Assembly: GCA_004551485.1 (NCBI GenBank)
Contig: SBLD01000004.1
Location: 186,001 to 250,000, forward strand
DNA length: 64,000 nt
Source: Billgrantia azerbaijanica
GTDB lineage: Bacteria; Pseudomonadota; Gammaproteobacteria; Pseudomonadales; Halomonadaceae
Direction of reading: 5' to 3'
Shown here: in pieces, positions 56,901 to 64,000 of the stretch
Numbering within the stretch: the first letter of the stretch is position 1
How the letters are laid out: every line of letters starts with the position of its first letter
Notes under the pieces: generated by a model
The model's database searches: none
What the model saw: the letters and a program-made list of their open reading frames with translations, nothing else
Told to the model about the DNA's origin: nothing
Program-made: the position numbers and the translations under genes

Positions 56901-59241
56901 CCGCTATGCGGCGCAGCTCACTCTGTCCGGAAGCCGACAAGACTCCGCCCATGCTGGCCAGGAGATATTCGTACGCCAGCTTCAGCGGCAGGCCGAAGTT
57001 GGTCATCACATGACGTACGTAACTTTCGTTGGGCGTCATCAACCAGGGGTTGTTGACCTCCGCATGGATCAGGCAGGCGCCCACCGGGGCCTGGAATCCG
57101 GACATGCATTCGCCGAAGACCACCATATCGGAATGGCAGGTCAGCTTGCGTAGAGTCCAATCGTCTATCCCGAGCCGCGATTCATTCAACTCGACCAGGA
57201 TACTCAGAGCGCCGGTTTCACGGATCGCCAAGATCAGCGATTCCAGCCCCTCGGGCTCAACACCGGGGGCTGTGACTACCGCCATCGCCGCCAGGTCGCC
57301 GTCGGCTACGGAGGTCAATAGAGCATCGGCTTCTGCGATGGTTGAAACGACACGTACACCCGGAACCAGCGCCTCGGCAGGTCCTCGATCCAAGGGATCG
57401 AAATAGCGGGCCCAATAGCCGCTGTGGTCGACCAGAACCAAGGTTCCGGCGCCTGCCGGATTCCGGTTGCGCGCGTGATGCCGCGCCAGCCGCAGGGCGG
57501 CATCCAGCGCCTCCTCGGAGGAGGTCATGAAGTAGCTGTGGTAGTTCCCGGTCTGTTCCTTTCCCTGGTTGCTCAGTGCATTGAGCAACCAGGCGGTCTG
57601 TGCTGCCGGCACCGACAGGATAGCACAGTGCCCCTGCTCGCCATTATTGATGTATTCCTCGAGAGTCTGCAGGCTTGCCTTTGTTGCCGGCAGGAAGACC
57701 GCATTGTCTTCCTGCGCCGGCCTTTGCGCGGTATCGAGTCCCTCCTTGTCTTCCACCGAGTCCAGGAAATCGATCAATAGCCGGTTATAATCCTCATGGT
57801 GGGTAAAGGCGAGTAGATGACCTGCATCGGAAAACTCGACCAGCCTGGCACCGGGGACTCCCTCGGCGATCATGCGACCGTATGCCGGCGGTTGGTAGGC
57901 GTCTTCTCCCCCCGTTGTCACCAGGGTCGGTATCTGAAGCTTGCTCAGGTTGGGACTGAAGTCGAAGCTTTCGATCACCTTCTGATACGAGGGCAGAGAG
58001 GGGATGCTCCATTCCCGGTTGAGCTCCATGAACCGCGCGCTTTTTTGTAGTTCGCTCATCAGGACCCGGAAATTGTCGGCGCCTTCCGAAAAGGGCGAAC
58101 TGACGGTGATGCACAGAGCCGAACAGCGCTGCGGATAGGCGAGACTGAAAGCCTGGGCCAGTACACCACCGAACGAATAGCCGATGACTGGTAGCGGCGA
58201 CTCGATACCCAAGGCATCCAGGAGTGCGGCGACATCCTCGGCCATGCTGTCGAGTGACATACCCGTATAGAATTCAGAACCGGCACATCCAGGCATATGG
58301 AACATCACCAGTCGGTAATACTTGCCCAGCTCTTTCAATTGCAGTCGCCACATTACACTGTAATGCATTACCAAGCCGCCAAGCAGCAGGACCGGCCGTC
58401 CGTTACCGTAAGTGACGCATTCCAGGCGCGAGTCCGTACCTTGGCGGGCGATCGAGAAAGTCTGGGCGTCATCCACATAAGGTTGCATTGAAGCGAGCAG
58501 CTCACGGCTGGGCTCGTGGTCAACTGGTTGCGGGGTTACCGGGTGGGTGGCTACGGCGTCGGTGGACGGTATCGGCGGAGTGGGATTTTCCATCGTCTCC
58601 TGCCGCTTATTCTCCTGCCACAGTGCCTCGATACTAAGCAGCGTATCGTCATCACCTTTGGGCTCTGCCGTCGGGGCCTGTGCGACAGGCTCGGTAATGC
58701 GGGTGGACCGAGAGGCATCCTCCCGTGGAATGGGCTCGGCCCGGACGGTTGACTCGGTTTTCAGGGCCGACGTAGGCCGGGACGGACCCCTGTGAGCAGT
58801 TGAGGGCGCTGTCGCTAAGCGGCCGTTGTATTTGGCTTTCAGCTCCGCTGGATAGTTCTTCAGCAGATAGCCGGTGAAACTGCGCAGATCCTGAAACTCG
58901 AAGAACACCGTTGGCGGTACAGTGATATTGAATCGTTCCGAGAACAGGGTTCCAATCTCGGTCGAGGCAATGGAATCCAGGCCGTAGTCCATCAGTGGCT
59001 TGGTTGGCGAGAAATCCCGTGGCTCGATCTTGAGCACCTCGAGAACCAAGTCGCGAAGGTCGGATTCAAGGACTTCCCCCAGGGCATCGCCATGGGGGGC
59101 GCTTTCCGGGACCCGTGAGGCGGGAACCGAAGGCTCGGTGGAGGCGGGCTTCAAATTTTCGAGCATCCGAAGGGCGTCGGCGGCACTCAGTCGGGTGTCA
59201 TCGTGGGGCTGAATATACTGGCTCATAGAGGGGCTTTCCAT
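53971..59241 (-). CDS. Giant fusion: ACP / alpha-beta hydrolase / two aminotransferase-like domains / flavin monooxygenase
   Basis: 1756 aa. Order: ACP (60-131, Ser90 in YGLDSIAS); Pro/Ser-rich linker (140-250); alpha/beta hydrolase (260-495, Ser356 in GYSFGG, Asp447, His475, full triad); a first class III aminotransferase-like region (about 515-770) and a second (about 815-1200); a linker; and a flavin monooxygenase (from about 1270) with GAGVGGLV, the FMO signature FAGDAIHSKHY and GVGNSG. In both aminotransferase-like regions the PLP-binding Lys of the LGK motif is absent: VVFGECMSG (E711) and VALGTALCDS (T1035). A perfect ribosome site lies before Met1237, so the FMO might also be made alone (53971-55533, 520 aa). 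Start could also be the ATG at 59226. Confidence 0.8.
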   Translation of the reverse strand: MESPSMSQYIQPHDDTRLSAADALRMLENLKPASTEPSVPASRVPESAPHGDALGEVLESDLRDLVLEVLKIEPRDFSPTKPLMDYGLDSIASTEIGTLFSERFNITVPPTVFFEFQDLRSFTGYLLKNYPAELKAKYNGRLATAPSTAHRGPSRPTSALKTESTVRAEPIPREDASRSTRITEPVAQAPTAEPKGDDDTLLSIEALWQENKRQETMENPTPPIPSTDAVATHPVTPQPVDHEPSRELLASMQPYVDDAQTFSIARQGTDSRLECVTYGNGRPVLLLGGLVMHYSVMWRLQLKELGKYYRLVMFHMPGCAGSEFYTGMSLDSMAEDVAALLDALGIESPLPVIGYSFGGVLAQAFSLAYPQRCSALCITVSSPFSEGADNFRVLMSELQKSARFMELNREWSIPSLPSYQKVIESFDFSPNLSKLQIPTLVTTGGEDAYQPPAYGRMIAEGVPGARLVEFSDAGHLLAFTHHEDYNRLLIDFLDSVEDKEGLDTAQRPAQEDNAVFLPATKASLQTLEEYINNGEQGHCAILSVPAAQTAWLLNALSNQGKEQTGNYHSYFMTSSEEALDAALRLARHHARNRNPAGAGTLVLVDHSGYWARYFDPLDRGPAEALVPGVRVVSTIAEADALLTSVADGDLAAMAVVTAPGVEPEGLESLILAIRETGALSILVELNESRLGIDDWTLRKLTCHSDMVVFGECMSGFQAPVGACLIHAEVNNPWLMTPNESYVRHVMTNFGLPLKLAYEYLLASMGGVLSASGQSELRRIAATPDATYDAHLRYGNSGYAKVARMHGFDGRFYEARGVRSRLTLDGRSSREVVDCFVNVGTCPRGLNPLDVIDKVAKAHDPEHDYWSDLQALVGLKTGLEEALPASSNITAVEAALTLGLLAAPQRKKLLCFTGGLGFTLMTAASSFDKVFDIFRKPFQPIYPHTVFIDPSSPDAAEKLETELLSGEIGMVWFETIQVDANASRPVPRHLIELINRHRSAGGYLIGLDETQTNLVTGQFLHSHGLVDRPDIVALGTALCDSLVPMGMVLSTNAVSERARRHNAARLADLQERGICQLSSHIALNSLHTIDAHDLMARARETGAYFKQALSQAQRDIPLIRDVRGEGLLLTLELDLTAFGPFVERSFGYLLWGAMLRDPQCGVAVAVCPIHNNCIRFLPPLTITREEVDLIIANLRRNLSAGVDGILLDCAAHNRHRGETRTAEFLSGLVTQNTRRNNMTDDFPKTPAQPDSPSDRQGATNRSCIRPLHGNPGQPSVCIIGAGVGGLVTARALKEKGIPFDCFDKRDRIGGIWAFDETCEHTSVWHSMNMNTPRGLYQFSGFPMPASYPDFPSHRQVHDYLESFVDHFNLRESIHLNCAVTRTERLANGAWRITLASGETRYYDALVVANGHHNTPNYPAYVNRDGFAGDAIHSKHYRYRHKYRDKRVLVVGVGNSGSQVAVDVSYDAQMTYLSLRRGVYVLPHYLFGIRIDKAMGHLNDWWVKKILPYPLFGLMFTGLYKLLIAKRKQMGMPKPDHLMMSSLPTLSENFANRIGDGKLKIVPEVRRIEGNTVHLADGNSIEVDSIIYSTGYQTDFPFLDPGLLKVEDNHIPLFQRVFIPETNNIAFIGLFQAVTWGFLDMMERQANMVAEYFSGTYRLPTAEEQQDSIRREQKVIKREFLSTLRNNYEMHGPTYMHELSVEIAKGRKRAKAAGYARPVEPKAHLIEPADLATSNEWNRHSQGAEAVVAGMGDKLCQV
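55540..55546 (-). promoter_or_regulatory. Internal ribosome-binding site within the fusion gene
   Basis: AAGGAGG six bases before an in-frame ATG (55533). The residues encoded across it (VTQNTRRNN) look like a translated intergenic gap. Either two genes have fused by loss of a stop codon, or the monooxygenase is produced both fused and free. Confidence 0.6.
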
Positions 59242-59257
59242 GTCAGGGTGAAGCAGT

Positions 59258-60574
59258 TTAGGCAGTGCCTGCGGTGGGTGCTCTCTGCTGAAGCTTTGTG
59301 GTCATGAAGTTCACCGCCTTGATGAATTTCCAGAGGTCCACCTCGTATTCGTGGCGGCGGGTCTTCATGAACCTTTGCTGCCCCAAATCCAGCAATGAGG
59401 GTTGGAGTTTCATCTGCTGAAGGGTGTGCCAGGCGGGTGTTTGCCTTGTACGGGCTTGAACATAGCTCGACACGAAGCGGCCCATCATGTTGGCGAGATT
59501 ACCGATGCCAGACGGGGTGTTGAGATAACCGACAAACAACAGATCGTCATATTCCGGAGGAATCATGCGCAGGAACAGCGAATTGAACTGCGTTCGCCAG
59601 TCGTAGGTGTCGGTAGGCAGAAAGGGCAGATCGATATCGTATCCCGTTGCCCACACCAGGATATCGACGGTTTCGCTGCTGCCATCGGAGAAATAGACTT
59701 CGTTGCCGGAAAAATGGCTGATGTCCGGCTTGGGGGTCACGTCGCCATGGCCGATGTAATATAGAATTTGCGAGTTCATGATGGGGTGGCACTCCTCGAT
59801 AGCGTGATCGGGAGCGGGCAGACCGTAGTCGCATCCGTCATAGCCGGCAAGCTTGAAGGTGCTTTGCACATGTTCCCAATACTGGCGCTCATCCGGGAAT
59901 TTGGCAGCCTCGTCCATCAGCCATTCCTGTGTCGGTTGGCCATTAATGAATTTGGGCATGTAATAGTAGCCGCGTCGCATGGAATGAAAGGCGGCGTGTG
60001 CGGTCTGAGCGGCATCCACAGCGATATCGCAACCGGAGTTTCCGCTGCCTACCACCAAAACGCGTTTTCCACGGAACTGATCCGACGAGCGGTAGTTGGC
60101 GGCATGCAGCGTTTGTCCCGAAAATTGACCGGGGATTTCCGGAATCTTGGGCTTGCGCAGCAGGCCATTGCAGACGATGACCAGGTCATACAGGGCTTCG
60201 CTACCGTCGTTGAAACCTACGCGCCAACCTTGAGGTTCCTTATGCATCTGGGTGACCTGGGTATTGAAGCGGGTTCGTTCGCGTAAGCCGTGGTGCTCCG
60301 CAAGATTTTGCAGGTATTCGAAGACCAAATTATGGCGAGGGTAGACCGGATAATCTTCTGGCATCGGGAAATCAGCAAATTGAGTATTTCGCTTTGAGCT
60401 GATCAGGTGGACCGAGTCGTACATCTTGGACGCTGGCCCATCGGGCTGCCAGTTCCCACCAAAGCGGCCGGTGGCCTCGATGATCTCGAATTCGACGCCC
60501 GCCTCGCGCAGGGCTTTTCCCACGCCGATGCCACTAGCTCCGGCGCCAATGATAGCAATGTTCTTAGTTACCAT
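59258..60574 (-). CDS. Flavin-containing monooxygenase
   Basis: 438 aa class B flavin monooxygenase. FAD motif GAGASGIGVGKAL (residues 9-21), the FMO fingerprint FSGQTLHAANY and the NADPH motif GSGNSGCDIA are intact, with an ATGYDIDLPF block near the end. It could N- or S-oxygenate, hydroxylate, or insert oxygen next to a carbonyl in the polyketide chain; the fingerprint does not decide. It shares the fold and key motifs with the C-terminal part of the downstream fusion protein, so the cluster has two such enzymes. The gene lies between two PKS genes on one operon. Confidence 0.9.
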   Translation of the reverse strand: MVTKNIAIIGAGASGIGVGKALREAGVEFEIIEATGRFGGNWQPDGPASKMYDSVHLISSKRNTQFADFPMPEDYPVYPRHNLVFEYLQNLAEHHGLRERTRFNTQVTQMHKEPQGWRVGFNDGSEALYDLVIVCNGLLRKPKIPEIPGQFSGQTLHAANYRSSDQFRGKRVLVVGSGNSGCDIAVDAAQTAHAAFHSMRRGYYYMPKFINGQPTQEWLMDEAAKFPDERQYWEHVQSTFKLAGYDGCDYGLPAPDHAIEECHPIMNSQILYYIGHGDVTPKPDISHFSGNEVYFSDGSSETVDILVWATGYDIDLPFLPTDTYDWRTQFNSLFLRMIPPEYDDLLFVGYLNTPSGIGNLANMMGRFVSSYVQARTRQTPAWHTLQQMKLQPSLLDLGQQRFMKTRRHEYEVDLWKFIKAVNFMTTKLQQRAPTAGTA

Positions 60575-60630
60575 GATTTCATTTCCTTACCGTTTTTTTG
60601 CCTGGTTTGTACCGAGTCAGAGTTCGTTAC

Positions 60631-63600
60631 TCAGGTCATTGCCAGCAGCAAAGTGCGTGCATCTTCTTCACTGAGCTCTTGTCGGGTCACCAGATCGAGA
60701 ATGGCTCTAGGTGTCAGCGGCGGCTCGGACTGAGATTCCTCGACAGCCGCGATCTCCGTTGACAAGATGGGTTTTGGCGGTTCGCTTAGCGGTTCTTCCG
60801 CTACCCAATAGCGACGACGAAGAAATTCATAGCCAGGCAGGGGGACTCTCCGCCAGCTGTGGCCGGCCGGGGCCGGTAAGTCGATTGACTGTCCGCATAA
60901 CCAGGCCTGCGCCACGCCTTCGGAGCTATCCGGCGCAGGAGCGTTGTCGCTGACAGGGGACGCGATCCGTTCTTTATCAGCGTCTGCGGCCTCCTCGGTC
61001 GAGTCGAGCCAGCGGATTAAGCGCTCACGCAATTCGCTGAAGTCGCCGGCAACCAGTGCCATTCGACAATCCAAGGTACGGCGTCCGGTAACCAGCGTCT
61101 TCGCCACATCAAAGGTAGTGAAACGACGGCGGCCCAAAAGCGCCGGGGATGCGGAACCGCTTTCGTTCAGTTCTCGATCGAGAAAGGCGATAAACCGGCG
61201 AATATAGGCTCTCAGTTGATCTTCGCTATACGCCGAGAACACGAAGGGCTGGGTACCGGTCGGCGCAGTATCGGTATCTTTGGGAACAAACTCCTCGACG
61301 ATCAGATGAGCGTTAGAACCGCCGGCTCCGAAAGAGCTGATCGCCGCAAGTCTGGGGAGGGAGCGCCCCTGGCTGTCGCTGCGTGGGAGCCACTCAGCCG
61401 GTTCACGCTGCACGAAAAAGGGGGTTGTTGAAAAATCTATGTTCTGATTCAGTGTCTCGGCATGAATCGAGGGGGCCAGACTGTGGTGTTTGAATTGCAG
61501 TAATACCTTTGTGAGCGCGGCCATACCGGCGGCAGATTCCAAATGGCCGATATTCGACTTCACCGAGCCGATCGGGCAGGTCCAGTCGGAAGGCACCCGT
61601 TCTGCGATCGCCTTGCCAAGGCCGCGGACCTCGATTGGATCGCCAAGGCTGGTGCCGGTGCCATGAGCCTCCACATAACCTAGCCGTTCGGGAGAGACGT
61701 TCGCGCGGTTGAGTGCGCGACCTATCACCTGAGCCTGAGCATCGGCATTGGGCACGGTATAGCCCGAGGTCCGACCTCCGTGGTTCAGATCGCTGCCTCG
61801 AATGACTGCGTAGACGTAATCGCCGTCTTGCAGTGCGTTCTTCAATGGCTTGAGTAAAACGACACCCACGCCCTCGCCCGGTACGTATCCGTTACCGCCA
61901 TCGCCGAAGCTCCGGCATTTGCCTTCCGAGGAGGCAAATTTGAGATCGCAGAGCATACGGTATTTGTAGGGGTGGACTGACAGGTTGACGCCGCCCGCCA
62001 GGGCCAGCTCGCAGTCACCGCTGCGTAGCAGCCCGCAGGCGAGGTGGATGCTGGTCAGCGAGGATGAGCACATGCTGTCCACGGCGAATGAGGGGCCGTC
62101 CAGATCGAGGCAGAAAGATACCCGGTTGGCGATGGACGCATAGGAGGAGTTGGTCAGCACCCTGGGCCGCTGGGGCCACGCCTTGGCTCCGAAGAATTGG
62201 TACTCGCCGTACATCACGCCGGCAATGACTCCCACTCGGCGGCGGGACGCTTGTCCATTGCGTAATCCGGAGAGGGTGTCCGGCGTATAGCCCGCATCCT
62301 CGACGGCATGCCAGGCACTTTGCAGGAACAGGCGTTCCTGCGGGTCCATACGCTCGGCATCACGGGGCGATATGCCGAAGAACAGGGGGTCGAACTTGTC
62401 AAAATCATCGACAAAGGCGCCCCAACGCGCATAGAGTTCATTACGGCCCTGCGCGGGTTGCCAACGATCCGGAATTTCCGTCACCAGATCGTGCCCCGCC
62501 GCCAGGTGTTGCCAAAACTCTGCAAGGTTGGATGAACCCGGATACCGCCCTGCCAATCCGATGATGGCGATATCGCCACTCTCTACACCGTCCATCCCGT
62601 TGGACGGGGGCAGCCCGCTGCTTTTTCGTTCAACCGATTTGTCTCCCGTCGCGCGGGGGGCTTTCTCCGGGAGCGCTGGTGCTGGTGCGGTAGCGACGGG
62701 CCTGGCGGTAACAACCTTGGACACATCCTCGGCATGTTCGGATATCAGTAGGTTGGCGAGGCCCCGAAGGCTGCGCACCTCGAACAGGGCGGTCTTGGAC
62801 AGTTCCGGAAAATGTTTCTCAAGGCGAGTGTTCAGCTCCATCACCAGAATGGAGTCCAGACCAAAGACCTCAAGTACGGCGTCGGGATCGATCTTTGCAA
62901 TAGGAGTGTTGGTTACCGCCGCCAGGTGACCGACAAGAAATGCGAGCAATTCGTCCACAACATCGGTCTCCAGTGCGGGGGCGGTACCTAGGGGGAGCGT
63001 GACGGCAGGTTCTTGGACGACACCCAGCAAATGGGCTACCGATCCGTACTCGCCGCGCACCGGGACCAGAACGGTTTGGGAGCTTGAAAGTGCTGAGACA
63101 AAAATATCTACACCCTCATTTTCGGGCAGTAACGACAGCCCGTTTTGGCTGAGCCAGCCGGTAACGTAGTCGGGGGCTTGCATGCCGTCGCGGGTTTGCC
63201 AAAGGGGCCAGGCGACCGAAATGGCATGGCCTTGACGCCGCCCGCTACGGCTGAGTTCCTGACGCTCTTCCGCAAAGCGGTCGAGCCAGGCATTCGCCAG
63301 GGAATAGGCGCTTTGGCCTATATTTCCGTGAATGCCGGCGAGCGACGAGCAAAGAATAAAGACCTTGATCGGATCGCTCGCGGTCGCCTCGTCGAGAGCG
63401 AGAGCGCTCATGGCTTTCGACTGCAATACGGCTTCCCAGCCCTCCTCTTGCTGGCGAATAAAGAAATCGTCACGCAATATGCCGGCACAGTGAACGATGC
63501 CTCCGACGGGGCCGAAATGCTCACGGACGGAAGCCGCCAGGTCTGCAGCGGCGCTGAGGTCGGAGCAGTCGGCTGACCAGTATTCGGCGGCTTCGGCCCC

Positions 63601-64000
63601 CAGGGCCTGTAAACTCTTGAGGAACCTGTCAGTCTCGGGACTGCGTGGCGATCGGCCAACCAAAGCCAGCCGTAAGCCTCCCTGCCGGGCAAGCGTCTGA
63701 GAAAATAAGCGCCCCATCGCGCCTAACCCACCGGTAATAATGACCACATCCCCGGCTTTCAGTCTGCATATATCCATGGCGGTATTTTCGCCATCGATGA
63801 AGCGCAGGCGTCGCTGCTCCCGGTTGCAAGCCGTTAGACGTAATTGGACAACTCCGCTTCTGGGGCCATAAGTGATCTCGCGCGACAGTGCGGAATACAG
63901 GTCTTCTGCGTCGTCACCAGTCAGTTCTGCCGGATCGACTTCGATGACCGTCGCCGTGATGGTTGGCATTTCTAGATTCAGCGAGCGCAATAAGCCCGAA
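60631..64000 (-). CDS. Trans-AT polyketide synthase subunit, KR-ACP-KS, 5' partial
   Basis: The gene enters from the right edge. Counted from the first Met at 63990: ketoreductase (about 5-325; TGGLGAMGR, Ser215 or Ser216, Tyr229 in GQSAYSLAN), ACP (345-415, Ser380 in VFGLDSILV), linker, KS (472-900; Cys641 in SMCSSSL, His776 in EAHGTGTSLG, His816 in SNIGHLESAAG), KS linker ending LPGYEFLRRRYW, then a tail with ILDLVTRQELSEEDARTLL, which resembles short docking helices at PKS subunit ends. No AT lies after the KS, so loading must be in trans. Ending on a KS suggests that the module continues on another subunit. Confidence 0.92.
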   Translation of the reverse strand, partial: SGLLRSLNLEMPTITATVIEVDPAELTGDDAEDLYSALSREITYGPRSGVVQLRLTACNREQRRLRFIDGENTAMDICRLKAGDVVIITGGLGAMGRLFSQTLARQGGLRLALVGRSPRSPETDRFLKSLQALGAEAAEYWSADCSDLSAAADLAASVREHFGPVGGIVHCAGILRDDFFIRQQEEGWEAVLQSKAMSALALDEATASDPIKVFILCSSLAGIHGNIGQSAYSLANAWLDRFAEERQELSRSGRRQGHAISVAWPLWQTRDGMQAPDYVTGWLSQNGLSLLPENEGVDIFVSALSSSQTVLVPVRGEYGSVAHLLGVVQEPAVTLPLGTAPALETDVVDELLAFLVGHLAAVTNTPIAKIDPDAVLEVFGLDSILVMELNTRLEKHFPELSKTALFEVRSLRGLANLLISEHAEDVSKVVTARPVATAPAPALPEKAPRATGDKSVERKSSGLPPSNGMDGVESGDIAIIGLAGRYPGSSNLAEFWQHLAAGHDLVTEIPDRWQPAQGRNELYARWGAFVDDFDKFDPLFFGISPRDAERMDPQERLFLQSAWHAVEDAGYTPDTLSGLRNGQASRRRVGVIAGVMYGEYQFFGAKAWPQRPRVLTNSSYASIANRVSFCLDLDGPSFAVDSMCSSSLTSIHLACGLLRSGDCELALAGGVNLSVHPYKYRMLCDLKFASSEGKCRSFGDGGNGYVPGEGVGVVLLKPLKNALQDGDYVYAVIRGSDLNHGGRTSGYTVPNADAQAQVIGRALNRANVSPERLGYVEAHGTGTSLGDPIEVRGLGKAIAERVPSDWTCPIGSVKSNIGHLESAAGMAALTKVLLQFKHHSLAPSIHAETLNQNIDFSTTPFFVQREPAEWLPRSDSQGRSLPRLAAISSFGAGGSNAHLIVEEFVPKDTDTAPTGTQPFVFSAYSEDQLRAYIRRFIAFLDRELNESGSASPALLGRRRFTTFDVAKTLVTGRRTLDCRMALVAGDFSELRERLIRWLDSTEEAADADKERIASPVSDNAPAPDSSEGVAQAWLCGQSIDLPAPAGHSWRRVPLPGYEFLRRRYWVAEEPLSEPPKPILSTEIAAVEESQSEPPLTPRAILDLVTRQELSEEDARTLLLAMT

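Overview
The window is 64 kb of bacterial chromosome. It is very GC-rich up to about 44.3 kb and visibly less GC-rich afterwards. The housekeeping set (groESL with a sigma-32 promoter, trmJ, fxsA, gltBD, recQ, phhAB with a TyrR/PhhR regulator, hpd, urtABCDE, tctCBA) and the acidic exported proteins point to a halophilic or marine gammaproteobacterium, most plausibly Halomonadaceae. That placement is inference from gene content; no rRNA gene is present to confirm it.

Layout. 1-5.9 kb: DUF4105 protein, trmJ, groEL-groES, fxsA, an SDR reductase. 5.9-15.7 kb: a ComEA-like protein, then phenylalanine hydroxylase and pterin dehydratase (phhAB) divergent from a TyrR-family regulator, then glutamate synthase gltBD. 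16-26.5 kb: recQ divergent from a DUF99 gene and a small hydrolase, then a tightly overlapping kleisin-KITE-SMC operon (MksBEF/Wadjet-like) with no nuclease gene. 26.6-31.4 kb: a thiamine-binding-like protein, hpd, an NSS amino-acid symporter, a soluble histidine kinase. 31.4-38.3 kb: an overlapping IclR / response regulator / sensor kinase / binding-protein operon divergent from the tripartite tricarboxylate transporter tctCBA. 38.5-44.3 kb: urea ABC transporter urtABCDE behind a candidate sigma-54 promoter.

44.3-64 kb: after a gene-poor transition comes a minus-strand biosynthetic cluster of lower GC, read from beyond the right edge towards the left. It encodes a KR-ACP-KS polyketide synthase subunit, a flavin monooxygenase, a giant ACP / alpha-beta hydrolase / double aminotransferase-like / flavin monooxygenase fusion, a KS protein with a degenerate DH, an acyltransferase / PfaD-like protein, a free ACP, a fatty acyl-AMP ligase (FAAL), a type II thioesterase and a phosphopantetheinyl transferase. 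No PKS subunit carries its own AT, so this looks like a trans-AT PKS, probably primed by a FAAL-loaded fatty acid. Several of its domains have lost canonical catalytic residues: both PLP-lysine positions, the DH His and Asp, and the PfaD-type His. This is the most unusual part of the window.

How the genes connect. PhhA makes tyrosine from phenylalanine and Hpd degrades the derived 4-hydroxyphenylpyruvate. The two loci are 19 kb apart but share two near-identical TyrR-box-like operators each, so they look like one regulon, and the NSS symporter next to hpd may supply its substrate. The tct and urt loci are self-contained uptake systems with local regulation.
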